Source of the DNA: Prochlorococcus sp. AG-424-E20
GTDB lineage: Bacteria; Cyanobacteriota; Cyanobacteriia; PCC-6307; Cyanobiaceae
Length of the DNA: 44,460 bases
Direction of reading: 5' to 3'
NCBI GenBank assembly: GCA_003213355.1
Contig: QCND01000005.1
Span: 1-44,460 of the forward strand
Position 1 is the first letter of the stretch. Every line of letters starts with the position of its first letter. The notes beneath the pieces are model-generated. The model searched no databases. It was not told where the DNA came from and saw nothing but the letters and a program-made list of their open reading frames with translations. Made by a program: the position numbers and the translations under genes. Positions 20,702 through 30,091 of this stretch are shown in pieces.

Positions 20702-20869
20702 TCACTTGATTGTTAAAGAATATGCGATAAGCCCAATTACAAGGATAACTCCAGCAAGGGTCAAAAGCCAAGAACCTTTGTTGCCACTGCTTTCTTTTGT
20801 AAGTATTTCAATTCTTGGCTCATCCGCAAAAACGTTAAGCCTGCCTTGACTTTCTTTAGTGACTGTCAT
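20702..20869 (-). CDS. Psb34-like (Ssl1498-family) small thylakoid protein
   Basis: A 55-codon ATG-to-TGA frame in the gap between thiG and sqdB, on the same strand as both. The product begins MTVTKESQGRLNVFADEP, followed by a polar linker and one C-terminal transmembrane segment (WLLTLAGVILVIGLIAYSLTIK, about residues 34-55). The GRLNxFAxEP box before a single membrane helix is the hallmark of the Ssl1498/Psb34 proteins, which are related to high-light-inducible proteins and act in photosystem II assembly. I see the motif and topology; the family assignment is recollection from sequence pattern, and the exact function in this organism is inferred. Confidence 0.78.
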   Translation of the reverse strand: MTVTKESQGRLNVFADEPRIEILTKESSGNKGSWLLTLAGVILVIGLIAYSLTIK

Positions 20870-20918
20870 GTTTTTTTGTTTATTAGCCTATTACGTTACT
20901 AATTTTTAACGAATTACT

Positions 20919-21725
20919 CTAATTATTTGAAATAACTCCATCTAGTGGAGAGCTCGGATTAGCAAGAGGGCTCTCTTGCAGTCTTCCAGATAGATAACCA
21001 TCCCTACCCGCCTCGGTCGCCTTATAGAAGGCTTGAGCCATCAGACTTGGGTTTTCAGCTAAAGCAATAGCACTATTTATTAGAACCCCATCAGCACCCA
21101 TTTCCAATGCTTGAGCTGCTTCACTTGGAACTCCAATACCTGCATCAATAATTATTGGGATTCGAGATTCTGCGATAATCATGGCAATGTTTGCAGCATT
21201 TCTTATTCCTTGAGCAGATCCAATGGGGGAACCAAGAGGCATAACAGTTGCACATCCAATTTCTTCAAGTTGTTTGGCAATTAATGGATCAGAATTGATA
21301 TAGGGAAGAACAGTAAATCCTTCTTTTACTAATTGTTCGGCTGCTTTTAAGGTCCCAATTGGGTCCGGTAATAAATATTTTTTGTCAGGAATAACCTCTA
21401 ATTTGACAAAATTATTATTCTCTTGACCTGCTAACTTTGCTAATTCTCTGCCAAGTCTTGCTATTCGAATAGCTTCTTCTGCATTTGAGCATCCTGCAGT
21501 GTTTGGCAGCATCCATATTCGTTTCCAGTCTATTGATTCCATTAATCCTTTATGTCCATGTTCGAGTCCTTTAATTCTTCTAACTGCGACAGTAACTATT
21601 TCACATTTTGAATTTATTAGGCTTTTTTGCATGACTTCTAGGGATGAGTATTTGCCAGTTCCAACAAGAAGTCGACTTTTGAACTCTTTATTTCCTATTT
21701 TTAGAAATTGATTTGTTGTTTGCAT
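20919..21725 (-). CDS. thiG: Thiazole synthase ThiG
   Basis: Builds the thiazole ring of thiamine from deoxyxylulose phosphate, the ThiS thiocarboxylate and dehydroglycine. The 268-residue TIM barrel contains [10 protein letters not shown] at 19-28, [14 protein letters not shown] from about 73, the Schiff-base lysine in VKLEVIPD (K108), and [29 protein letters not shown] near the phosphate-binding end. It is not fused to ThiO, unlike in some other cyanobacteria. It lies between the Ycf37-like gene (28 bases upstream) and the Psb34-like gene. Confidence 0.96.
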   Translation of the reverse strand: MQTTNQFLKIGNKEFKSRLLVGTGKYSSLEVMQKSLINSKCEIVTVAVRRIKGLEHGHKGLMESIDWKRIWMLPNTAGCSNAEEAIRIARLGRELAKLAGQENNNFVKLEVIPDKKYLLPDPIGTLKAAEQLVKEGFTVLPYINSDPLIAKQLEEIGCATVMPLGSPIGSAQGIRNAANIAMIIAESRIPIIIDAGIGVPSEAAQALEMGADGVLINSAIALAENPSLMAQAFYKATEAGRDGYLSGRLQESPLANPSSPLDGVISNN

Positions 21726-21753
21726 GGGTCAAGCATGATGAATTAATAATGAT

Positions 21754-22314
21754 TTAGAAGCCTTTTTTATTCAATAATTGATCTTTATCTTTTCCAACTA
21801 TACGTTCAAGTCTTTTAATTTGAGTGATAGCAGTTTTATTATTAGGATCTAACTTTAAAACCTCTTGGTAATTTTTATAAGCTTCGTCTTTTTTGAGCAG
21901 GCGTTGATAAGCAAAACCGAGATTATTTAATGCAACTGGATATTCAGATTTTGCTGTTAATGCTTTTTTGTAATGAATCACTGCTGATTTAAAATCATTT
22001 TGAGCAGCGAGTGCAAAGCCTAATGCATTTTCTATAAGTGCTTTAGCCTCTGCTGGCTCGCCATCAAGTTTCTTTAAGGCCAGTTTTAAGGTTGATATAG
22101 CTTGAGGATATAATCTTTTCTTTAATTGAACAGATGCTAATTCATACATTTTTGCTGAATCTTCTTGTGTATTTGAATCTTCTTTCTCTAATTTGATGAG
22201 CTTCATCTCATCTTTTCTTACTTTATATAGTTGTCTTCCTACTAAAATTGCAATAATTACTAAAATCAAACATAGTCCTATTAAATAAGTTTGAGGAAGA
22301 TTAACTATCATCAA
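21754..22314 (-). CDS. ycf37: TPR protein, Ycf37-like photosystem I assembly factor
   Basis: A 186-residue protein with an N-terminal transmembrane anchor (residues about 9-27, TYLIGLCLILVIIAILVG) and a cytoplasmic domain of about three tetratricopeptide repeats. The clearest repeat is EYPVALNNLGFAYQRLLKKD followed by EAYKNYQEVLKLDPNN, preceded by ALGFALAAQNDFKSAVIHYKKAL. Size, single anchor and TPR arrangement match Ycf37 (Synechocystis Slr0171 group), which helps assemble or stabilise photosystem I. A generic TPR protein is the alternative. Two adjacent Met codons are possible starts. It is transcribed in the same direction as rplT and thiG. Confidence 0.68.
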   Translation of the reverse strand: MMIVNLPQTYLIGLCLILVIIAILVGRQLYKVRKDEMKLIKLEKEDSNTQEDSAKMYELASVQLKKRLYPQAISTLKLALKKLDGEPAEAKALIENALGFALAAQNDFKSAVIHYKKALTAKSEYPVALNNLGFAYQRLLKKDEAYKNYQEVLKLDPNNKTAITQIKRLERIVGKDKDQLLNKKGF

Positions 22315-22461
22315 CTAAAACTCAAATAATAAATTTGTTAATTGTAATGTAATTATTTATTATTATCATATTCTTAATTTTTGGAATTTCTCCAATATTT
22401 TTTTACCTGAATTAATTATTCATTGATTATTTTAAATAAGTCAAATAATACTTAATCATAT

Positions 22462-22809
22462 TTAACTTTTTGAAGTAACTGCAACGTTTGTGAATGTTTT
22501 AGGATCTGTAACTGCTAATTGCGCAAGCATTTTTCTGTTAATTCTTATATCTGCTTTCTTTAGGCCACCCATAAACTTGCTGTAGCTTAATCCATTTAAT
22601 CTTGCTGCTGCGTTGATTCTTGCAATCCAAAGTCTTCTGAAATCACGTTTTCTTCTTCTTCTGTCTCTATATGCGTTACAAAGCGCTTTCATTACCCTTT
22701 GATTTGCGGTTCGGAAAAGGGTTCCATTACCTCCTCTAAATCCTCTGGCTAGACGAAGGATTTTGTTTCTACGTTTTCTAGCAACATTCCCTCTTTTAAC
22801 GCGTGCCAT
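22462..22809 (-). CDS. rplT: 50S ribosomal protein L20
   Basis: Large-subunit assembly protein that binds 23S rRNA. The 115-residue product begins [20 protein letters not shown] and contains [40 protein letters not shown] and [18 protein letters not shown], the standard L20 sequence. It follows rpmI (gap of 52 bases) on the same strand. infC, commonly the third member of this group in other bacteria, is not next to it here. About 147 AT-rich bases separate it from the Ycf37-like gene; I see no coding sequence there. Confidence 0.98.
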   Translation of the reverse strand: MARVKRGNVARKRRNKILRLARGFRGGNGTLFRTANQRVMKALCNAYRDRRRRKRDFRRLWIARINAAARLNGLSYSKFMGGLKKADIRINRKMLAQLAVTDPKTFTNVAVTSKS

Positions 22810-22861
22810 AATTAATAATCAGAAATCAAAAAATTGAACTAATAAACGTTTTTAAGAAGAC

Positions 22862-23059
22862 TTAAGCATATGGAAGCATAAGGCTTACGTTTTCCGCATC
22901 ACGTTCGTCTACGACTGCTTTTGTTTTAAGGTGCCTTTTTAATTTAGGACTCTTGTGGTCGAGTAAGTGATTGTGAAACGCACGACGCCTCATGAACTTG
23001 CCAGTGCCTGTTGCTTTGAACCGCTTTGCAGCAGCTTTGCGGGTCTTGAGCTTTGGCAT
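22862..23059 (-). CDS. rpmI: 50S ribosomal protein L35
   Basis: A 65-residue basic ribosomal protein: [20 protein letters not shown], then [23 protein letters not shown] and a short tail ending SLMLPYA. These are the normal L35 elements. It is the first gene of the rpmI-rplT pair and is divergent from the SpoIID-domain gene; the 92 bases between the two starts must hold both promoters. Confidence 0.97.
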   Translation of the reverse strand: MPKLKTRKAAAKRFKATGTGKFMRRRAFHNHLLDHKSPKLKRHLKTKAVVDERDAENVSLMLPYA

Positions 23060-23136
23060 TGATAATGCATAGTTAGTTTATAAGAATACGTCCTTGAGCT
23101 CACTTAAGCCAACCCAAATTTATTAAATTCTCATGG

Positions 23137-23142
23137 AAGGAG
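23137..23142 (+). promoter_or_regulatory. Shine-Dalgarno sequence of the SpoIID-domain gene
   Basis: AAGGAG lies nine bases before GTG 23152. It supports that GTG as the start codon. It stands out because most genes in this window have no recognisable Shine-Dalgarno sequence. Confidence 0.65.
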
Positions 23143-23151
23143 ATTTTTGTT

Positions 23152-24696
23152 GTGATTAAAAGTTTTTTACAAGCTCAAAAGAGGTTGGTTTTTTTTGGTT
23201 TGCTTGTCGTGATTGGTGTGCCTTATTTAAATCAAGTAAGTATTGCGAATCCTCGCAAAATTAAGTTTTTTGGAACTCATCAGGCCCCTCCTGAGACGCC
23301 TTTAATTAGTTCGGAAAAAAATGTACTGCTTGTTGGGATCCAGCCATATTTAGGAAAGGAAATCATCAATGATCATAAATCTCCATCTTTGAGGCTTGTT
23401 AGTAATGGTAGAAACTTGATTCTGAAAGATGCTGATGGAGTTATTAGAAAGGCTAAAGAAATTAATATTGATTGGCGTGGTCATCACTTATTAAATCCAA
23501 AAGTATTTGTACGACACAAACTTGGTCCCTTTGCAAGTTTCGAGTCTGCTGAAAGATTGGCAAATGATTTAAAAGATAAGGGTATTGAATCAACTATTGC
23601 TCATCCTTTGGATTGGGAGGTTTGGGTCTCAGGCGACATCGAGATTCCTCCAGCCATAAAGGCGACTTATCAAAAAATAAAAGTTTCAAAGATTGTTTTT
23701 CCTTATCTTGATGGAAAGGTTGCCCTCAAAGGTCCTATCTCTTTGCAAGCACCTGATGGGTTGCTCTGGGAGAAGGGTCTATACTTAGGTCCATTTTCGA
23801 TCCAGTCAGATGCATATGGCAGTTGGACTTTGGTTGAGCATGTTCCGATCGAGAGATATTTAAACGGAGTAGTTCCTTATGAAATCGGCGCCAGTTCACC
23901 TGAAGCAGCACTAGAAGCGCAGGCAGTACTAGCTAGAACATGGGCTATGGCCAATAGCCATAGATTCAAAGTTGATGGATACAATCTATGTAGTAATACC
24001 CAATGTCAGGTTTACAAGGATCCATCTAATGCCAATTTGAAAATTCAAACAGCCATAAAAAAAACTACTGGCAAAATTCTCACTTGGAATAAAAAGCCAA
24101 TAAACACTGTTTATCACGCAACTAATGGTGGAGTAATGGCTTCGGTCGATGAAGCATGGTCAATTAATCAAGTGCCCTATTTGCAAATGCGCTTGGATGG
24201 TCCAAAACAGTGGACTAGTTCCGTTGATTTACCTCTATCAAATGAGAAATATTTGAAATCTTTTTTATTTTCCAAGTCTGAGGCTTTTGGCTCTGATCAT
24301 CCACTTTTTAGATGGGAAAGAACGATAGAGTCTTCTCAGATATCTAAACAGCTCAATAAAGCTCAAAAAGTTGGTAGTTCTTTTTATCCAATGAAAATTG
24401 AAGTTGTAAGGAGAGGAAGAAGTGGGAGAGTCACTTCGTTAAAAATTGAAGGGAAGACAGGTTCAGAAATTTTACTTAAACTTGATGAAATTCGACGTGT
24501 TCTTAGAGAATTACCAAGCACATTATTTGTTGTTAAAGAAATTAAAGAAGGTAAATGGCTGTTTTCTGGTGGAGGTTTTGGCCATGGAGCAGGAATGTCT
24601 CAGTCTGGGGCTATAGAGTTAGCAAAAAAAGGATGGACTACTAAGCAAATTCTTTCTCATTATTATCCGAAAACTAAATATGGATTTTTGCCTTAG
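23152..24696 (+). CDS. Exported SpoIID/LytB-domain protein
   Basis: A 514-residue exported protein. Residues about 1-33 form a signal peptide or anchor (QKRLVFFGLLVVIGVPYLNQ). A SPOR-like segment follows (KLGPFASFESAERLANDLKD). The SpoIID domain occupies the middle and end: ERYLNGVVPYEIGASSPEAA, AVLARTWAMANS, VYHATNGGVMASVDEAW, and the C-terminal GGGFGHGAGMSQSGAIELAK with SHYYPKT. SpoIID itself is a lytic transglycosylase in sporulating bacteria; cyanobacteria do not sporulate, so a role in peptidoglycan remodelling is inferred from the family. GTG start with a good Shine-Dalgarno. It is 45 bases upstream of a glycosyltransferase gene. Confidence 0.9.
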   Translation: MIKSFLQAQKRLVFFGLLVVIGVPYLNQVSIANPRKIKFFGTHQAPPETPLISSEKNVLLVGIQPYLGKEIINDHKSPSLRLVSNGRNLILKDADGVIRKAKEINIDWRGHHLLNPKVFVRHKLGPFASFESAERLANDLKDKGIESTIAHPLDWEVWVSGDIEIPPAIKATYQKIKVSKIVFPYLDGKVALKGPISLQAPDGLLWEKGLYLGPFSIQSDAYGSWTLVEHVPIERYLNGVVPYEIGASSPEAALEAQAVLARTWAMANSHRFKVDGYNLCSNTQCQVYKDPSNANLKIQTAIKKTTGKILTWNKKPINTVYHATNGGVMASVDEAWSINQVPYLQMRLDGPKQWTSSVDLPLSNEKYLKSFLFSKSEAFGSDHPLFRWERTIESSQISKQLNKAQKVGSSFYPMKIEVVRRGRSGRVTSLKIEGKTGSEILLKLDEIRRVLRELPSTLFVVKEIKEGKWLFSGGGFGHGAGMSQSGAIELAKKGWTTKQILSHYYPKTKYGFLP

Positions 24697-24741
24697 TGAT
24701 GAAAGCCTCTTAGAGTCAATAGTTGATAAAAGGATTACTCC

Positions 24742-26058
24742 ATGGCTTTAGCCAAAATCAGTGGAGAAAACCGACGCATTAAATCAATATTGTTTTTGAT
24801 TTGCTGCGCTTTGGCAGGAATTTTTCCTCATCTGATGGCGCCTAGCAAGAATTTATTCCCTTCAATTACTTTGGCTGTCTTGCTGGGTGGGTATGGGTTA
24901 AGAGTTGTTTTAAGAGATAGTAGAGACAATTATCAATTGAAAAACCAGTATCTAATCAAGGAAGGAACATTTGTTGAGACTCTTCCCAAAGTTGATGTTT
25001 TGGTGGCAGCACGTGATGAAGAAAATGTAATAGAGCGATTAGTCTCACGACTTTTAGCAATTGAATATCCAGAGGAGAAGATTTCTTTATGGATAATTGA
25101 TGATGGAAGCCAAGATCGAACACCTGATTTATTAAAAAAATTACGCACAAGCTTTTCTAGAATTAATGTTTTAAGTCGCCCATTGATGAGTGGTGGTGGG
25201 AAATCAGGAGCTCTGAATTCTGTATTGAATAAAACTGATGGAGAATGGTTATTTATTCTTGATGCGGACGCACAACTCCATAGCAATGTATTACTTAGAG
25301 CAATAGCTCTTGCTTTGAATGGTGGATGGTCTGCTGTGCAGTTAAGAAAATCAGTTGTAAATTGTGAGTTGAATCCAATTGCTTCATATCAAGCAATGGA
25401 GATGGCAATGGATGCAGTTATTCAAAGAGGCAGACTTGCTAGTGGGGGTGTTTCGGAGTTAAGAGGCAATGGTCAATTAATTAATAGAAAAGTTCTTGAA
25501 TGTTGTGGAGGCTTTAATGAACAAACTATCACTGACGATTTAGATTTAAGTTTTCGGTTTTTATTAACCCGATCGCCAATAGTAATAATGTGGGATCCAC
25601 CTATTCAAGAGGAAGCAGTGGAATCATTGTCGGCTTTATTCCGACAAAGAAAAAGATGGGCTGAGGGAGGTTTGCAAAGATTTTTCGATTACTGGCCCTT
25701 ATTGATCTCAAAACGCCTATCAAAATTTAAAAAAATAGATTTATCTTGCTTTTTCTTATTGCAATATGTTTTACCAGTTGTATCATTTATAGATTTTATT
25801 GTATCAATTATTTTATTTGAAACACCACTGTATTGGCCCTTATCTTTAGTTGCACTTGGTATTTCTAGTTTGGCTTTTTGGAAAGGATGTTCTCAAAATA
25901 GCGAAGGTCCACGATTACCATCACCTAATTTTATTAATATACTTGGAGCAACAATTTACCTTGCACATTGGTTTATTGTTATACCATTTATAGTTGTTAA
26001 GATGTCATTATTTCGTAAGACTTTGATTTGGGAGAAAACTGATCATATTGGTTCTTAA
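24742..26058 (+). CDS. Membrane family 2 glycosyltransferase, candidate glucosyldiacylglycerol synthase
   Basis: A 438-residue processive-type GT2 enzyme. Two N-terminal hydrophobic segments (about 14-31 and 38-57) precede the catalytic domain with the nucleotide-binding DD at 120-121 (WIIDDGSQDRTP), DAD at 174-176, TDDLD at 264-268 and RQRKRW at 301-306, the last being the acceptor-site Q-x-x-R-W type motif. Three C-terminal transmembrane segments follow. The architecture fits Synechocystis Sll1377-type monoglucosyldiacylglycerol synthase, the first step of galactolipid synthesis in cyanobacteria, but could also be a polysaccharide synthase. The lipid assignment is inference. AAGGA about seven bases before the ATG supports the start. 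Confidence 0.8.
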   Translation: MALAKISGENRRIKSILFLICCALAGIFPHLMAPSKNLFPSITLAVLLGGYGLRVVLRDSRDNYQLKNQYLIKEGTFVETLPKVDVLVAARDEENVIERLVSRLLAIEYPEEKISLWIIDDGSQDRTPDLLKKLRTSFSRINVLSRPLMSGGGKSGALNSVLNKTDGEWLFILDADAQLHSNVLLRAIALALNGGWSAVQLRKSVVNCELNPIASYQAMEMAMDAVIQRGRLASGGVSELRGNGQLINRKVLECCGGFNEQTITDDLDLSFRFLLTRSPIVIMWDPPIQEEAVESLSALFRQRKRWAEGGLQRFFDYWPLLISKRLSKFKKIDLSCFFLLQYVLPVVSFIDFIVSIILFETPLYWPLSLVALGISSLAFWKGCSQNSEGPRLPSPNFINILGATIYLAHWFIVIPFIVVKMSLFRKTLIWEKTDHIGS

Positions 26059-26072
26059 TGTAGTTATTTCAT

Positions 26073-27770
26073 TCATTCAAGATTCACAATTTCTCCATTA
26101 AAGAAGTCTGCGAATTGCTTAGCTTGTTGATCAATAGAATTTACGTTCAAATTATTTTGTGACTCTATTTCCTCTTCTTTAATAGTATTTTTATTTCGTT
26201 CCCTATCAATTTTAATTTGATTTTTTGGTTCTATTTCTTGAGGATTATTTTCAACTTTTTTGTGATGTAGTAAATTATCTTTTTGTTGTATTAACAGAAC
26301 TTTAGTTGACGATCCTCTCGCTTTATAAAAAGCATCTTCAATCAGATTTTTTCGACTTTGAATCATATTTATCCATTTTTCTGAAATTGCTATTTCGGCA
26401 GAATCTGAATTCAGATTTATTAATTTAGCTTGTTGTGAAAGTAGCATCTTTGTTGAAGGAAGTTCTAGCATAGCTATAACTTTTTTCCAAATATCATCAA
26501 GATTTACAGTTTGACTTGTTTTAGTTTCTCCTTGAAATTCTGTTTTTTTAATTAGTTCTTTCTCTGAATTAGCAACTATGCTTTTTGATGTATTATGTGT
26601 ATATTTAGATTTAGGATGATCTGATATTTTGGTTTTAACTAAGGATTTTTTTATGCTATTATTTTCTTTGGAATCTTCATCTGAAAGCATTCCAAGTAAA
26701 TGAATTTCTAACCATAAGTTTGGTTGATTACTGTTTCTTATATAGCTTTCTGATCCTTTTAACTTGGCCTGTAGGTTGAGTATTTGATCAAGATTACTAG
26801 AGGTTGCCAAGTTGTTTAAACTTTCACTATGCTCATGAGAAATATTACATAAATTTCTTGGTTTATTTGTGACTTTTGTTACAACAAGGTCTCTTAATAT
26901 AGATGCTATTCCTTGTAAAATTGCAATTGGCTCTTTCCCTTTATTTATTAGGCTATTACAAACATTCAAAATAGAATTTGGATCTTTAGTTATTAAAGAC
27001 TTTGCTAATATAATTAATTCTTCTTCTGGTATAGCTCCTATTAAATTAATTATGTTTAATTGAGTTATTGGCGGAGGAAGTAAACTGACTTGATCAAGTA
27101 AACTTTCCGCATCTCTCAACCCTCCTTGGGAGTGTTTGGCAATTAATGATATTGCTTCTTTGTTGATTTGAATGTTTTCTTTTTTAGCAATACTCATTAA
27201 ATGACTCTCTAAATCATGCAGAGCTATTCTTCTAAAATCAAATCGCATACATCTACTAAGAATTGTAGGTAAAACGCGTTGAGGATCAGTTGTCGCAAGA
27301 ATAAATACGACTTGACGGGGAGGTTCTTCTAAGGTTTTTAGAAGTGCATTAAAAGCTGCGGTTGAAAGCATATGGCATTCATCTATGACATAAACTTTCC
27401 AGCGAGCTTTTGCAGGAGTAAATCTAGACCTTTCTATTAATTCACGAATATTTTCAACACCTGTATTCGAAGCTGCATCAATTTCAATTACATCCAATGC
27501 ATTCCCAGAGCTAATTCCCTTACAGAGTTCACATTGACCGCAAGGCACGGTTGTAGCTTTTTCACTTTTTAAGCAATTTAAAGATTTTGCGAAAATTCGC
27601 GCGCTTGATGTTTTACCTGTTCCTCGAGGTCCAGAAAAAATATATGCAGGGGCAATTCGATCACTAATTAATGCCTGCTTTAACGTTAACTTGATTGGAT
27701 CTTGCCCAACTAGTTCGTCAAAGCTTGCTGGGCGATATTTATGATGTAACGGCTCATAAGTCATTATCAT
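26073..27770 (-). CDS. dnaX: DNA polymerase III gamma/tau subunit DnaX
   Basis: Clamp-loader ATPase. The 565-residue product begins MTYEPLHHKYRPASFDELVG after two extra residues, has Walker A GPRGTGKT at 47-54, a zinc module with Cys 66, 77, 80 and 83, EIDAASNTGVENIRELIE, the DECHMLS Walker B box and the sensor ILATTDPQRVLPTILSRCMRF. The C-terminal 200 residues are low-complexity and Lys/Asn/Gln-rich, with a tau-like segment (LDDIWKKVIAMLELPSTKML). No intein is present, unlike in Synechocystis DnaX. ATG 27764 is an equally likely start. It is convergent with the glycosyltransferase gene (14-base gap). Confidence 0.97.
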   Translation of the reverse strand: MIMTYEPLHHKYRPASFDELVGQDPIKLTLKQALISDRIAPAYIFSGPRGTGKTSSARIFAKSLNCLKSEKATTVPCGQCELCKGISSGNALDVIEIDAASNTGVENIRELIERSRFTPAKARWKVYVIDECHMLSTAAFNALLKTLEEPPRQVVFILATTDPQRVLPTILSRCMRFDFRRIALHDLESHLMSIAKKENIQINKEAISLIAKHSQGGLRDAESLLDQVSLLPPPITQLNIINLIGAIPEEELIILAKSLITKDPNSILNVCNSLINKGKEPIAILQGIASILRDLVVTKVTNKPRNLCNISHEHSESLNNLATSSNLDQILNLQAKLKGSESYIRNSNQPNLWLEIHLLGMLSDEDSKENNSIKKSLVKTKISDHPKSKYTHNTSKSIVANSEKELIKKTEFQGETKTSQTVNLDDIWKKVIAMLELPSTKMLLSQQAKLINLNSDSAEIAISEKWINMIQSRKNLIEDAFYKARGSSTKVLLIQQKDNLLHHKKVENNPQEIEPKNQIKIDRERNKNTIKEEEIESQNNLNVNSIDQQAKQFADFFNGEIVNLE

Positions 27771-27776
27771 TTCAAT

Positions 27777-27822
27777 TAAAAATATGAATGAATTTGATCT
27801 TGATTTTTTTGATCATATTCAC
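27777..27822 (-). terminator. Hairpin with T-run between clpX and dnaX
   Basis: On the minus strand, GTGAAT followed by ATGATC (27822-27811) can pair with GATCAA then ATTCAT (27799-27788), giving about 11 pairs with one mismatch and an 11-base loop; ATTTTT follows about 27782-27777. It lies about 110 bases after the clpX stop and only seven bases before the first possible dnaX start. It may end clpX transcription or act as an attenuator in the dnaX leader. The pairing is visible; the role is inferred. The rest of the 160-base gap has no coding sequence that I can support. Confidence 0.4.
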
Positions 27823-27930
27823 AATCTATGATCATTTATCAAATATTTGACTAATTTAATTTTTGAAAAGTTTATAATTTTTTTCTTAATCTAAGGAATT
27901 TAAAAAAGGTATTCATAAAGTTTATTCTTT

Positions 27931-29286
27931 CTAGGCAGATTCCTTGACGATTCTTTTTTCATTTGATAAGAGAGGAACTACTTTCCCTCCAGTACTTTCA
28001 TGAACCATTTTTTTTGTTACATTGCAATTTTTAATTTTAGTTTGAGAAGGAAGACTATACATTAGATCTAGCATGATTTCTTCAACAATTCCTCGCAACG
28101 CTCTAGCTCCAGTTTTTCTTTTATAAGCTTCTTGCGCAATTGCCTCAACAGCATCTTCGTCAAATGAAAGTTCTACATTATCCATACTTAATAAAGTTCT
28201 AAATTGTTTTACTAAAGCATCTCTTGGTTCCGTGAGAATGGACTCAAGTGCTTTAGCATTTAGTGGCTCTAATATTGCACTGACAGGCATTCTTCCAATA
28301 AATTCGGGAATCAGACCATATTTCACTAGGTCGTCAGGCTCAAGATCATTAATTAGATCTGCACCAACACGATCTCTATTAGATTTTGTTCTTGCCCTAT
28401 TTTCATTTTGTATGAAACCAATTGAATTTTTTCCAAGTCTTTTTTCCACCACCTCATCTAAGCCAACAAATGCTCCACCACATATAAAGAGTATTTGGCT
28501 CGTATCAATTTGAATAGAGTCACCATAAGGATGCTTTCTCCCTCCCTGAGGAGGAACGTTGGCAACAGTCCCCTCGAGCATTTTGAGAAGAGCTTGTTGC
28601 ACACCTTCTCCAGAGACATCTCTAGTGATGGATGGGTTTTCACTTTTTCTAGCGATTTTGTCAATTTCATCTATGTAAATAATTCCTCTTTGTGCTAAAT
28701 CCACGTCCATATCTGCTTTTTGCAGGAGACGTAAAAGAATGTTTTCTACATCCTCTCCAACATATCCAGCTTCAGTAAGAGTGGTTGCATCAGCAACAGC
28801 AAATGGAACATCAAGCATTTCAGCTAATGTTTGGGCAAGTAATGTCTTGCCGCATCCAGTTGGTCCAATTAATAAAATATTAGATTTTTGTAATTTTGTT
28901 GCCGTTAAATCAGTCTCGCCAGACCCGTCACCTTTCCAAGCAAGTCTCTTGTAGTGATTGTAGACAGCTACGGATAAGATTTTTTTTGCTGGTTCTTGCC
29001 CTACTACTTGATCATCTAAAAACTTTTTAATTTCAATCGGCTTAGGTATGGATGCCAAAGTTGGAGCTGGTTTAGCTGTCGTTGTGGCAGCTTTGGCTTT
29101 GCGGTTTTGTTCATGACCATTCCTTTGATGCGTTGGATTATCAATTAATTCTTCATCTAAAATTTCGTTGCATAAGTCGATACATTCATCGCATATGTAA
29201 ACTCCTGGACCAGCAATGAGTTTCCTCACTTGATCTTGGGCTTTGCCACAAAAGGAGCATTTAAGATGGGCCTCAAATTTTGCCAT
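27931..29286 (-). CDS. clpX: ATP-dependent Clp protease ATP-binding subunit ClpX
   Basis: AAA+ unfoldase that feeds proteins to ClpP. The 451-residue product has the N-terminal zinc-binding domain (Cys 10, 13, 32 and 35), an Ala/Thr/Lys-rich linker at about 50-80, Walker A GPTGCGKT at 141-148, the pore loop GYVGEDVE, Walker [12 protein letters not shown], the RKH loop GGRKHPYGD, and sensor 2 [12 protein letters not shown]. It follows clpP (105-base gap) on the same strand, the usual clpP2-clpX pairing of cyanobacteria. Confidence 0.98.
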   Translation of the reverse strand: MAKFEAHLKCSFCGKAQDQVRKLIAGPGVYICDECIDLCNEILDEELIDNPTHQRNGHEQNRKAKAATTTAKPAPTLASIPKPIEIKKFLDDQVVGQEPAKKILSVAVYNHYKRLAWKGDGSGETDLTATKLQKSNILLIGPTGCGKTLLAQTLAEMLDVPFAVADATTLTEAGYVGEDVENILLRLLQKADMDVDLAQRGIIYIDEIDKIARKSENPSITRDVSGEGVQQALLKMLEGTVANVPPQGGRKHPYGDSIQIDTSQILFICGGAFVGLDEVVEKRLGKNSIGFIQNENRARTKSNRDRVGADLINDLEPDDLVKYGLIPEFIGRMPVSAILEPLNAKALESILTEPRDALVKQFRTLLSMDNVELSFDEDAVEAIAQEAYKRKTGARALRGIVEEIMLDLMYSLPSQTKIKNCNVTKKMVHESTGGKVVPLLSNEKRIVKESA

Positions 29287-29391
29287 CGAGCTCTAAAAAA
29301 AAACAGGTTAGAAAGACCGATAATTAATTTTGTTCAGTCTCAATTACTAGGATCATTGAGGATTGCTGTCTTGTCAGCTTTCCTTAATGAT

Positions 29392-30048
29392 TCATATGGA
29401 GTTGAGATTGGAAACTACTTTGTCGATCAGGCCATATTCAACCGCTTCTTGGGGAGAAAGAAAGTGGTCTCGATCAGTGTCTTCTGAAATTTTTTGAATA
29501 TTTTGTCCAGTATGCTCAGCTAAAAGTGAATTAAGAGTCTCTTTTAAATAGAGAATTTCTTTGGCTTGAATTTCAATTTCGACTGCTTGACCTTGAGCTC
29601 CACCAAGAGGTTGATGAATCATTATTCTGGAATTTGGCAATGCAAGTCTTTTCCCTTTTGTCCCCCCAGAGAGAAGAAAAGCACCCATGCTTGCTGCAAG
29701 CCCGTAGCAAATTGTTATGACATCCGGACTAACTTGCTGCATGGTGTCATAAATAGCTAAGCCAGCAGTTACAGAACCTCCAGGAGAGTTGACGTACAGC
29801 TGAATATCTTTTTCTGGATCATCAGCTTCTAAAAAAAGCATTTGAGCTACTAATGCATCAGCAACTTGATCATTTACATCAGTTCCTAGAAAGATAATTC
29901 TTTCACGAAGTAATCGAGAGTAGATGTCAAATGCCCGATCACCTTGACCGGATTGTTCGATTACTGTTGGCAACACTCCCGGTCCTGAAAATAGAGAGGA
30001 TTTATTCCATAAACTATTAATGGGGTGACTTTGTCTTGCTTCAATCAA
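29392..30048 (-). CDS. clpP: ATP-dependent Clp protease proteolytic subunit ClpP
   Basis: Serine protease subunit of 218 residues. The catalytic triad is complete: Ser120 in [11 protein letters not shown], His145 in [10 protein letters not shown] and Asp194 in DTDRDHF, with the same spacing as in E. coli ClpP. The start is TTG 30048 giving MIEARQ; no in-frame ATG exists before the conserved [14 protein letters not shown] region, so a non-ATG start is needed. The N-terminal 25 residues form the propeptide region. It lies between tig and clpX on the same strand, and by that context is the ClpX-partner paralogue (ClpP2 type). Confidence 0.95.
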   Translation of the reverse strand: MIEARQSHPINSLWNKSSLFSGPGVLPTVIEQSGQGDRAFDIYSRLLRERIIFLGTDVNDQVADALVAQMLFLEADDPEKDIQLYVNSPGGSVTAGLAIYDTMQQVSPDVITICYGLAASMGAFLLSGGTKGKRLALPNSRIMIHQPLGGAQGQAVEIEIQAKEILYLKETLNSLLAEHTGQNIQKISEDTDRDHFLSPQEAVEYGLIDKVVSNLNSI

Positions 30049-30091
30049 CTTGAATTTGAAATAGCTAATACTTCTAATCTATGCGTAGAAA

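Noticed and set aside
22381..22402. Hairpin TTGGA/TCCAA followed by a T-run, as a terminator
   Set aside because: The T-run is on the plus strand, while both flanking genes (rplT and the Ycf37-like gene) are transcribed on minus; on minus there is no U-run after the stem.
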